The translations under genes and the position numbers were made by a program. Under the pieces are notes generated by a model. That model was not told where the DNA came from. It made no database searches and saw only the letters and a program-made list of their open reading frames with translations. From Clostridiales bacterium (GTDB lineage: Bacteria; Bacillota; Clostridia; Oscillospirales; CAG-272), in contig JAAWQR010000026.1 of assembly GCA_022800625.1 (NCBI GenBank), forward strand, positions 1-37,381: a stretch of DNA of 37,381 nucleotides. Reading direction: 5' to 3'. Of the stretch, positions 25,200-31,842 are shown piece after piece. Position 1 is the stretch's first letter, and every line of letters begins with the position of its first letter.

Positions 25200-25439
25200 T
25201 TAATGTCTTACTAATCTAAATGATATTGGAGGAAACACTACATTTTCTCCGCAGTTTGAGCATTTTTCTTTTGAATAATTATGATTACCTCGGCATAGCA
25301 TCGTCATTTTATGACCACAGTACGGGCATAGCCTTGCAATAGTCATAAGCGTACTGCACTGAGCACTTAGCTGTTCTTGTTCAGCCTTTACTTTCGCATA
25401 CCGAACGGGATCGACTTCTCTAATATTTATTTTGGGCAT
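25200..25439 (-). CDS. Small zinc-ribbon protein
   Basis: A 79-aa protein with an N-terminal helical part (REVDPVRYAKVKAEQEQLSA) and a four-cysteine zinc ribbon: C38-xx-C41 (CPYC) and C60-xx-C63 (CSNC). Its start lies within the last 20 nt of the ImmA gene, with GAGGAG upstream, so it is coupled to it. The pairing suggests a partner or substrate adaptor for that peptidase, but no function is known. Confidence 0.8.
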   Translation of the reverse strand: MPKINIREVDPVRYAKVKAEQEQLSAQCSTLMTIARLCPYCGHKMTMLCRGNHNYSKEKCSNCGENVVFPPISFRLVRH

Positions 25440-26163
25440 TATCTATGTTCTCCTCAACACTGATGTTAATAAATGAATATGGATTATCGAAATAGTTGTT
25501 CTCAATGAGATTTAACTGACTTAATCTTATTGACAAGGCTTTTTTGGAAACGCCCAAGAAACTTGCCATGTCCGAAAATCTGCTATATATTGTTGGAGAA
25601 TATATACGGTTAAGCACTCCTATTTTCTCACCAAGAGAAAACAAAAGCATTGCCTTTCTGACTATGTGTTCAGGCAGCAATATATACGAAGTAAGTACAT
25701 TGGTTTGCCACTCTTCCCAATCAGTAATCGGCTTTGTTGCAGATTGAGAAAGACAAAAGTGCAACCTATTACATACATTAGCACCATATTCTTTCGGGAA
25801 CAGCATCTTAAATATTTGATGACTTGCTTCATGCACAAGGGTAAAGTTACATCTTCCTCTTTGCATTTTATCATCCCTTAAATCACGCTCAATAAGTACA
25901 GTCTTTCCGTCCAAGAAATAATAATCCTCACTGTCCTTATTATCAAATATTTTAATTCCGATAGTTGCAGGAGCGGTTACACCAAGTATCGAACAATCTT
26001 CTGACAAATGATGGTATGCAATATTCAGTCCAAGTAAATCCATTATCAAAATTTCGGGATCAATCCTGTATACTGGTTTCCCTGAAAATTGCGGCATTCT
26101 CATATATGCAGAAACAACTCTGTGAGAAATACCCTCAATGTCATTCCGTGATAAATATCTCAA
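25420..26163 (-). CDS. ImmA/IrrE-family metallopeptidase (leftward operon)
   Basis: A 247-aa protein whose zinc-peptidase motif reads LVHEASHQI (HExxH form, HEASH). A downstream WEEWQTNVLTSYILLPEHIV segment resembles the third-ligand region (E..A.fAa.LLmP) of the family, and an FSDMASFLGVSKKALSIRL helix-turn-helix-like segment follows. ImmA peptidases cleave the repressor of their mobile element to induce excision. The start is TTG at 26163, preceded by GGAGG with a 6-nt gap. It is distinct from the second ImmA-type gene at 27071. Confidence 0.85.
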   Translation of the reverse strand: MRYLSRNDIEGISHRVVSAYMRMPQFSGKPVYRIDPEILIMDLLGLNIAYHHLSEDCSILGVTAPATIGIKIFDNKDSEDYYFLDGKTVLIERDLRDDKMQRGRCNFTLVHEASHQIFKMLFPKEYGANVCNRLHFCLSQSATKPITDWEEWQTNVLTSYILLPEHIVRKAMLLFSLGEKIGVLNRIYSPTIYSRFSDMASFLGVSKKALSIRLSQLNLIENNYFDNPYSFINISVEENIDNAQNKY

Positions 26164-26173
26164 ATGTGTCCTC

Positions 26174-26419
26174 CTAACGCCTTGCTTCTACAAACCATCG
26201 TCCGTTCCGTTCGTTAAATAAAAAGGTTTCCTTTCCTAAAACTTTAATCGTATAACGAATACCTGTCCCCCCGACCTTAGTAGATGCCGCACGACAGTAT
26301 TGCAAAACACGATCAATCTCATATTTCTGACCGTCCTCAAAGGTAATACTATTTGGATGGCATATACCTTCGGGGTTAAAATCGGCGTTTACCGTTACAT
26401 AAACTTTTCTATAAGTCAT
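26174..26419 (-). CDS. Conserved small element protein of unknown function, 81 aa
   Basis: An 81-aa protein made of short beta strands: YVTVNADFNPEG, ITFEDGQKYEIDRVL, GIRYTIKVLGKETFLF and a closing GRWFVEARR. I know similar small proteins from mobile elements of gut Firmicutes but no function. It is the first gene of the leftward operon, about 93 nt after the predicted start point of the consensus promoter at 26519-26547. The leader contains two of the four repressor operators. GAGGTGAG lies before the ATG. Confidence 0.8.
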   Translation of the reverse strand: MTYRKVYVTVNADFNPEGICHPNSITFEDGQKYEIDRVLQYCRAASTKVGGTGIRYTIKVLGKETFLFNERNGRWFVEARR

Positions 26420-26456
26420 TTTCTCACCTCAATTCTAAAAATCTTCTCAAAATCAC

Positions 26457-26485
26457 TTGACGAATTTATTTTCGTGTAGTATCAT
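26457..26485 (+). promoter_or_regulatory. Rightward promoter candidate for the repressor gene
   Basis: TTGACG (26457-26462), 17 bp, TATCAT (26480-26485). The first operator copy (26459-26476) overlaps the -35 element and spacer. It faces the leftward promoter, so the two start points (about 26492 and 26512) would give RNAs overlapping by about 20 nt. Confidence 0.6.
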
Positions 26486-26573
26486 ATATACACGAACCTT
26501 TTATCGTGTTTTTACATGATTATATCACGCATTTTTATTCGTGTCAATAGATATTCACGAATAAAAGTTCGTG
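26459..26573. promoter_or_regulatory. Array of four 18-bp operators, CACGAA-N6-TTCGTG
   Basis: Four copies of the same dyad lie between the divergent operons: GACGAA-N6-TTCGTG at 26459-26476, CACGAA-N6-ATCGTG at 26491-26508, CACGCA-N6-TTCGTG at 26526-26543, and the perfect CACGAA-N6-TTCGTG at 26556-26573. Their centres are 32, 35 and 30 bp apart, about three helical turns each, so bound dimers would lie on one face. The third copy fills the spacer of the leftward promoter. This is the expected binding array for the Xre repressor encoded at 26606. Confidence 0.92.
26519..26547 (-). promoter_or_regulatory. Perfect-consensus leftward promoter of the element operon
   Basis: On the minus strand TTGACA (26547-26542), exactly 17 bp, then TATAAT (26524-26519). 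Operator copy 3 lies between the two hexamers, so repressor and RNA polymerase must exclude each other. Confidence 0.95.
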
Positions 26574-26605
26574 TTATTGAGAAATAAATACAAAGGGGAA
26601 TGAAT

Positions 26606-27013
26606 ATGAAGTTCAGTGAACGACTAAAAAAAATGAGGGAAGAAAAGGGGCTAACACAGGCGCGTCTTGCTGCTTTATCCGGTATTTCAAGCCGTATGAT
26701 TCAGAAATATGAATCCGGTAATAGTCGCCCTCGATATGATTTCGTTGAAAAAATTTCAAAGGCTCTGGAAATCCCGGTATCTGAATTGCTCGGAGAAAAT
26801 GAAACCCTTGTTACACAAGCAGGAGAAAAATACGGTGCAAGAGGCGCAAAGCAGGCACAAGAGCTTATGTCAGAGGTTACAGGACTATTTGCCGGAGGCG
26901 AAATGGCTGAAGAAGATATGGATGTAATGATGAAAGCAATTCAAGATGCGTATTGGATTGCCAAGGAGAAAAACAAGAAATACGCTCGTAAAGATTATCA
27001 GGAAATAAAGTAA
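26606..27013 (+). CDS. Xre-family repressor (ImmR-like)
   Basis: A 135-aa regulator. Residues 1-65 are a classical Cro/CI helix-turn-helix (LKKMREEKGLTQARLAALSG, then ISSRMIQKYESGNSRP, and a PVSELLGE end). The C-terminal 70 residues are helical and acidic, probably for dimerisation or cleavage sensing. The ATG at 26606 has AAGGGGA 7 nt upstream and is preferred to the ATG at 26600. It stands next to an ImmA-type gene, the ImmR/ImmA pair of ICEBs1-like switches, and it probably binds the four-operator array in front of it. Confidence 0.92.
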   Translation: MKFSERLKKMREEKGLTQARLAALSGISSRMIQKYESGNSRPRYDFVEKISKALEIPVSELLGENETLVTQAGEKYGARGAKQAQELMSEVTGLFAGGEMAEEDMDVMMKAIQDAYWIAKEKNKKYARKDYQEIK

Positions 27014-27070
27014 GTACCTTTTTGGGAACATAACATTCGATATAATACAGCGCAGGAAGGAGTGAGGGTT

Positions 27071-27601
27071 ATGTATACTTCTGCATCAGAGATTGTTCAA
27101 AAAGCAAACCGTATCATAAATATGTGCGGAACTCGTGATCCCCACAGAATAGCAAATGAATTAGGGATTGAAATTCTGTATTGCCCATTTACATCGCAGA
27201 GGGGCGCATATAAAGTGATTATGCGCAATCGTTTTATGTTTATAAAAAATGATCTAAACCCTGTTATGGAGAATATAGTCTTACTTCACGAACTTGGGCA
27301 TGATAGTTTACATAGAGATGAAGCCTCAAAAGCAGGTGGATTTAAAGAGTTCAACATTTTTGATATTCGTGATAATAGGATGGAGTATGAAGCGAATATC
27401 TTTGCAACGCAAATTGCACTGCCTGATGACGATTTTCTCGAATTAGCTGAGCGTGGTTATGATGTACAGCAAATTGCAAGAACATTACATTCTGATGTCA
27501 ACCTTGTAGCACTTAAAGCAGATACGCTAATTTCACAGGGATATAGACTCAGAGCGCAAGAACACAGAAATGATTTCTTGAAATATGATCAAAGCATATA
27601 A
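27071..27601 (+). CDS. ImmA/IrrE-family metallopeptidase (repressor partner)
   Basis: A 176-aa protein with a canonical zinc-peptidase site LLHELGHDSLH and the downstream EYEANIFATQIALPDD segment supplying the third ligand. This matches ImmA of ICEBs1, which cleaves the ImmR repressor to derepress the element. It follows the Xre gene by 57 bp. A TATAAT box at about 27040 hints at a second start point, but no good -35 is visible. The ATG at 27071 is used because GGAAGGAG ends 8 nt upstream; the earlier GTG overlaps that site. Confidence 0.93.
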   Translation: MYTSASEIVQKANRIINMCGTRDPHRIANELGIEILYCPFTSQRGAYKVIMRNRFMFIKNDLNPVMENIVLLHELGHDSLHRDEASKAGGFKEFNIFDIRDNRMEYEANIFATQIALPDDDFLELAERGYDVQQIARTLHSDVNLVALKADTLISQGYRLRAQEHRNDFLKYDQSI

Positions 27602-28167
27602 TTTATATTTATCGGAGCAAATTATATAAAAATAATGATACAAAAGTCTCAAAAATCATTATGATTTATGGAAATCAGCAGTTACGAACACATTCAAGAG
27701 AAGGGGCAAAACTATGACAATAATCGTGTTTTGAAGTATAATGTGCTACAAGTGGGAAAAAGAAAGTGGATTATTGATAACTTGCAGGCAACATGCTTAA
27801 AATATGTAAGATTTTATAAAAATCAAGGATGCTCTGGAACTTACATTGTATGATAGAATGTGATGAATTTTGCAATCCTTTCTCTATGAGGCGGGGATTA
27901 CATGATACTTATATAAAATATTACCATAAGTTTTGAAACGCTGGAAAATATAAGTGGATTGTATATATCAGACAATTCATTTAAGACTTCCTACATTCAT
28001 GATGTAGATAGCAATATATGATATATTCTTTTGTATATGACGTTATTTTGATAGAAATAAAAAAGTGAATCAGATTATATTTATAAATCAGCTTAATGTA
28101 ATATTATGAATATTCAATGTCAATAAACAATCAATTAATATTTTATAATAAAAATTCAAAAAATAGC
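27602..28167. other. AT-rich gene-free stretch between switch genes and biosynthetic cluster
   Basis: I see no gene with a ribosome site in this 566-bp region. A 61-codon open frame at 27668-27853 has no start signal. A weak inverted repeat, ATAATGAT with ATCATTAT (27632-27639 and 27655-27662), follows the ImmA gene without a T-run. The composition drops to that of the cargo here, so the cargo junction probably lies in this region. Confidence 0.5.
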
Positions 28168-28196
28168 TTGACAAATACATCCATTTGGAATATACT
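28168..28196 (+). promoter_or_regulatory. Promoter of the CXXX-peptide cluster
   Basis: TTGACA (28168-28173), exactly 17 bp, then TATACT (28191-28196). It lies about 225 bp before the first cluster gene, giving a long leader that contains a tandem repeat and a hairpin. Confidence 0.85.
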
Positions 28197-28220
28197 GAAG
28201 TAAATAAAGTAATAATTATC

Positions 28221-28250
28221 CTAAAGTGCAAAATGCTAAAGTGCAAAATG
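28221..28250 (+). repeat. Perfect tandem 15-bp repeat in the cluster leader
   Basis: CTAAAGTGCAAAATG occurs twice without a gap (28221-28235 and 28236-28250), starting about 18 bp after the predicted transcription start. It could be a regulator binding site or an RNA element acting on the following hairpin. Confidence 0.9.
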
Positions 28251-28277
28251 CGTTTTACCCAATTGGATTTCTATGTT

Positions 28278-28321
28278 AGCGCATTAGCATTCAGCTTTTC
28301 AGCTTTTTGCTGTGCGCTTTT
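28278..28321 (+). terminator. Hairpin with T-run in the cluster leader; possible attenuator
   Basis: AGCGCA (28278-28283) pairs with TGCGCT (28313-28318); inside, CAGC and GCTG extend the fold. A TTTT run (28318-28321) follows. It lies between the cluster promoter and the first start codon, so it would limit read-through unless antitermination occurs. Confidence 0.5.
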
Positions 28322-28420
28322 GTGATATATTTGACAAACCGAATAGTTGATGTTTCTTGTGATAAAAAGCAAAAACGGAATTAGATATACATGTAGCATA
28401 TACATTAAATGGAGAAAATA

Positions 28421-29782
28421 ATGGATTATATAGGAATAATAGGTAGAAACTCAACTGAGTACGTAAATATTTTAATTTCAATATGGAAAAAAAAAGATTG
28501 CGCTGTTTTAGTCGATTATAACACTCCTTATTCTACTGCACTACAAATGCTCCACGAAGCTAATGTAAAAATATGCTATATTCAATCAGGAATTTATACT
28601 GATATGGAAACTAAGATGCAATGCAGCACAGATATAAAATTTAAAATATTTTATGTGCATTATACTGGATTTGTCCTTTTGTCAAAGAAATGCTACGATG
28701 ATTTTGAATTATCATACAGCAAAAATGATGCAGTTATTTTATTTAGTTCAGGAACAACTGGAACTAAAAAAGGTGTTATTTTATCACATTATGCAATAAA
28801 CACCAATGTTGATATGATTATGGATTATATGATGATAGATAACATGGATAGAATGTGTATAGTTAAACAATTCTCACATTCATCTACTTTAGTTGGGGAA
28901 TTATTAATTTGTCTAAGGGCTAAAATGCCTGTATATATTACTCAAGATATACTTATTCCGAGGTATACTTTTCATTGCATATACGCAAATAGAGTAACAA
29001 GAATATGTCTTAATCCTTCATTATTGCTATTGTATTTAAGAGATAACTCGATAAATCAATATAACCTTTCGTCGCTAAAATTTTTATATATTAGCGGTGA
29101 TATACTAAATGATCAATTGCTTCAAGATGCAATAGAAAAGTTTTCTGACGCTAAAATATGTAATATGTATGGATTGACAGAGGCTGGACCTCGTGTATGT
29201 ATTAACATGAATAATAAAAATATATTAAGTAATTCAGTTGGAAAAGCAATACGCAATGTAGAAATTTCAATTGTTAATGAGTCTGGTGATAATGTAAAAG
29301 ACGGAGAAAAAGGCAGAGTGTTAGTTAGAACGCCGAGCCGCTTTAGTAAGTATTTGGGGGCACAAGAATATAGTAATATACCAGATTGCACTTGGATTGA
29401 TACTGGAGATATTGGATATTTAGATGTAGATAAAAATTTATATATTCTAGGAAGATCTGATTCGGTAATTCTAATTGATTCTCATAAAATATACTTAACA
29501 GAGTTAGAAAAAATAATTTGTCAGGTGCTAAAAATTGAAGATTGTTTTTTAGTAGATATAAAAATAAAAAATAAAGTTCAAATAGGATGTTTGATCGTTG
29601 GTAATATTATTGATTATGATCGAATTAAAAAAATTTTGTCTGAAACTTTATGTCCATGGGAAATTCCTGCTGTATTTGTACTTGTACAAACTATACCCAA
29701 AAATTCAAATGGTAAGCGCGATAAGAAGTTTGCACAGAAAATAATATATCAAAATCATAAGTCTACTTTAATTGATATTTAA
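28421..29782 (+). CDS. Adenylate-forming enzyme (ANL superfamily)
   Basis: A 453-aa acyl/aminoacyl-activating enzyme. It has the phosphate loop LFSSGTTGTKKGV (from residue 107), a YGLTEAGPRV aromatic/adenine motif, DTGDIGYLD, and the C-terminal catalytic lysine region KNSNGKRDKK. The N-terminal subdomain is shorter than in long-chain acyl-CoA ligases, more like stand-alone adenylation domains. It should form an acyl- or aminoacyl-adenylate and load the carrier protein encoded next. The substrate cannot be read from the sequence. The ATG at 28421 is chosen because GGAG (28411-28414) precedes it by 6 nt. It is the first gene of the AT-rich cluster. Confidence 0.88.
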   Translation: MDYIGIIGRNSTEYVNILISIWKKKDCAVLVDYNTPYSTALQMLHEANVKICYIQSGIYTDMETKMQCSTDIKFKIFYVHYTGFVLLSKKCYDDFELSYSKNDAVILFSSGTTGTKKGVILSHYAINTNVDMIMDYMMIDNMDRMCIVKQFSHSSTLVGELLICLRAKMPVYITQDILIPRYTFHCIYANRVTRICLNPSLLLLYLRDNSINQYNLSSLKFLYISGDILNDQLLQDAIEKFSDAKICNMYGLTEAGPRVCINMNNKNILSNSVGKAIRNVEISIVNESGDNVKDGEKGRVLVRTPSRFSKYLGAQEYSNIPDCTWIDTGDIGYLDVDKNLYILGRSDSVILIDSHKIYLTELEKIICQVLKIEDCFLVDIKIKNKVQIGCLIVGNIIDYDRIKKILSETLCPWEIPAVFVLVQTIPKNSNGKRDKKFAQKIIYQNHKSTLIDI

Positions 29783-29812
29783 TCAATAAATATACACGAA
29801 AGGATGAAAGTT

Positions 29813-30070
29813 ATGGATTGTCAAAATGTTTTAAAAATAATTAATGATGTGGGAGTAAAACTCAATGCCCCTACCATAACTGAAGAAAATATGAAAAGTA
29901 TAGATCTATTGGTTGATTGTAATTTTTCATCAATAGATATTATGGAATTGGCAGTTGAATTGGAGAAAAATTTAAAGATAGAAATCCCTGTTTATTTTTT
30001 TAATATTCAAACTTTTAGATCACCAAAAAGAATTATAGATGTTATCAATAATGTTAGAGGTCGCATATGA
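29813..30070 (+). CDS. Stand-alone acyl/peptidyl carrier protein
   Basis: An 85-aa four-helix carrier protein. The phosphopantetheine site reads NFSSIDIMELAVELE, with S40 as the attachment Ser; the usual Asp before it is Ser here. The helix after it and the closing PKRIIDVINNV fit the family. It should hold the activated group made by the preceding enzyme as a thioester. No phosphopantetheinyl transferase is in the window, so a host enzyme would have to prime it. AAAGG lies 9 nt before the ATG. Its TGA overlaps the transporter start (ATGA). Confidence 0.88.
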   Translation: MDCQNVLKIINDVGVKLNAPTITEENMKSIDLLVDCNFSSIDIMELAVELEKNLKIEIPVYFFNIQTFRSPKRIIDVINNVRGRI

Positions 30071-31836
30071 ATTTTATAAAAAGGTATTTTGAAATATATA
30101 AGCAAATATGGTCTTTCTCTAAGCTATATGTGATAATGACTTATCTAATATCAGCATATTCTCTAGCAAATACATATTTACTTCTATATTTAAATAAAAT
30201 AGTCCTTAATGCGGTATCTGATGCTGTAATACAGAGTAATTCAAATAACCAAATGGTATTTTACATTATAGCGATAGTATGTATTGTTGAAATAATAACA
30301 ACATTTTTATATAATATTATTCAATATTGGGTAGCAAAAATAAAAATGAAATATGATGATAAATTAACTTTAGAGTTAGCGCGTAGTGTCTCTCATTTAG
30401 ATATGTCTTATTTTGATGATATGACTCAGTATAATGATACAAATCTTCTTTTTAGATATAGTTCTTCAATGATGATGAATTTTAGCAACTCGGTGGCGAT
30501 GATTTTTGCAATAATTTCATTTATCATATCATTCAATATTATCATACGGCAAAATATATTAATTGCAATTGTTGCTATTATTTCTATTATTCCAGGGTTC
30601 ATAGTAAGAAACAAACTTAAACTTTATCATTTTAATATGGAAAAAAAACTTACTCGCGATAATAGATTTATAGATTATCTTACAGGATTGTTTTTGAGTA
30701 AGCCAGTAAAAATGGAGATGCAGATATACGATTTTGAAGATCATTTGGCAAATAAATTGGAGAAGAAGCAAACTGATAGAAGAAAAGAAAAAATAAGATA
30801 TAGTCTTAAAAAGGCAACATGGGAAATGATACTAATCGTTTATGATAAACTAATATATTTCATCAACTCTTGCATCATGATTATATTTGTTATAAAAAAA
30901 TCTTTAACAATTGGTGATTTTCCTTATTATAGTGGGATTATATCTAACATATCATCTTCACTAAATAGTATAGTTTCACTTGTTAACGAAATACGTATTG
31001 TTGACAAACAATACCTAGAGTTTTATAAAATCCAAAGTCGAGAGCCAAAGATAAATGATAAGGGAAAATTGAAAATTGACAAAAGTGCTCCTTTTGATAT
31101 TGAGTTTGTCAATGTAAGTTTTAAGTATCCAAACTCAGATTATTATGCGTTAAATAATATTTCATTTAAATTTAACTCAACTCAAATTATTGCGTTTGTT
31201 GGAGAAAATGGTTCAGGGAAGTCCACCATCGTAAAATTATTATTAAGGTTTTATGATCCGTGCGATGGTTATATTACTCTTAATGGAATTAATATACAGG
31301 AATATGAGATAAATGAATATAGATCTTTATTTTCTTCAATGTTTCAAGATGTAAACCTTTATTTATTACCTATAGAAGAAAATATAAAAATATCTGATGT
31401 GCGTAGTTGTGCCGACGATCGATTGAAAAAAATTATATGTTCTTTAGGATTAGAAGAGATAAATGGTATGGCTCTTGATCTTAATTGCTATTATGGTAAG
31501 GAATTTGATGAAAGGGGATATGTTTTATCAACTGGTCAGCAACAAAAAATTCATGCTGCCAGGACGCTATATCGAAAAACAGAAATATATTTGTTAGATG
31601 AACCGGCTGCTTCTATGGACATAATTACTGAGAAGAGATTCTTGAACTCCTTAAACCAAATTATAGGGGGTAAAGGGATAATATATATAACTCACAGATA
31701 TAACAATTTAAATAACGTAGATAATATATATTTGTTAGAAAAAGGTATTTTACTTGAAGAAGGGTCACATTTAGAATTGCTAAATGAAAAAGGTAAATAT
31801 TATGAGATGTATAGTCTTCAGAATTTAAAGGAGTAA
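30067..31836 (+). CDS. ABC exporter, fused membrane and ATPase domains
   Basis: A 589-aa half-transporter. Residues about 15-310 carry six membrane helices of the type-I exporter fold; residues about 345-589 are the ATPase, with Walker A GENGSGKST (from 379), Q-loop MFQD, signature LSTGQQQK (near 488) and Walker B IYLLDEPAASMD, and a switch His in ITHRY. There is no N-terminal C39 peptidase domain, so it does not cut a leader itself. It probably exports the matured peptide, or an intermediate carried by the pathway. It overlaps the carrier protein gene by 4 nt; the radical SAM gene follows 6 nt later. Confidence 0.93.
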   Translation: MNFIKRYFEIYKQIWSFSKLYVIMTYLISAYSLANTYLLLYLNKIVLNAVSDAVIQSNSNNQMVFYIIAIVCIVEIITTFLYNIIQYWVAKIKMKYDDKLTLELARSVSHLDMSYFDDMTQYNDTNLLFRYSSSMMMNFSNSVAMIFAIISFIISFNIIIRQNILIAIVAIISIIPGFIVRNKLKLYHFNMEKKLTRDNRFIDYLTGLFLSKPVKMEMQIYDFEDHLANKLEKKQTDRRKEKIRYSLKKATWEMILIVYDKLIYFINSCIMIIFVIKKSLTIGDFPYYSGIISNISSSLNSIVSLVNEIRIVDKQYLEFYKIQSREPKINDKGKLKIDKSAPFDIEFVNVSFKYPNSDYYALNNISFKFNSTQIIAFVGENGSGKSTIVKLLLRFYDPCDGYITLNGINIQEYEINEYRSLFSSMFQDVNLYLLPIEENIKISDVRSCADDRLKKIICSLGLEEINGMALDLNCYYGKEFDERGYVLSTGQQQKIHAARTLYRKTEIYLLDEPAASMDIITEKRFLNSLNQIIGGKGIIYITHRYNNLNNVDNIYLLEKGILLEEGSHLELLNEKGKYYEMYSLQNLKE

Positions 31837-31842
31837 TAAAAC

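Noticed and set aside
22946-27601. CRISPR or restriction-type defence island in the element backbone
   Set aside because: There are no regularly spaced repeats and no nuclease or methylase genes; the operator repeats are only four dyads with variable spacers and explain themselves as repressor sites.
27668-27853. 61-codon open frame after the ImmA gene
   Set aside because: No ribosome site, ordinary AT-rich composition, no recognisable motif; it is probably chance or debris.
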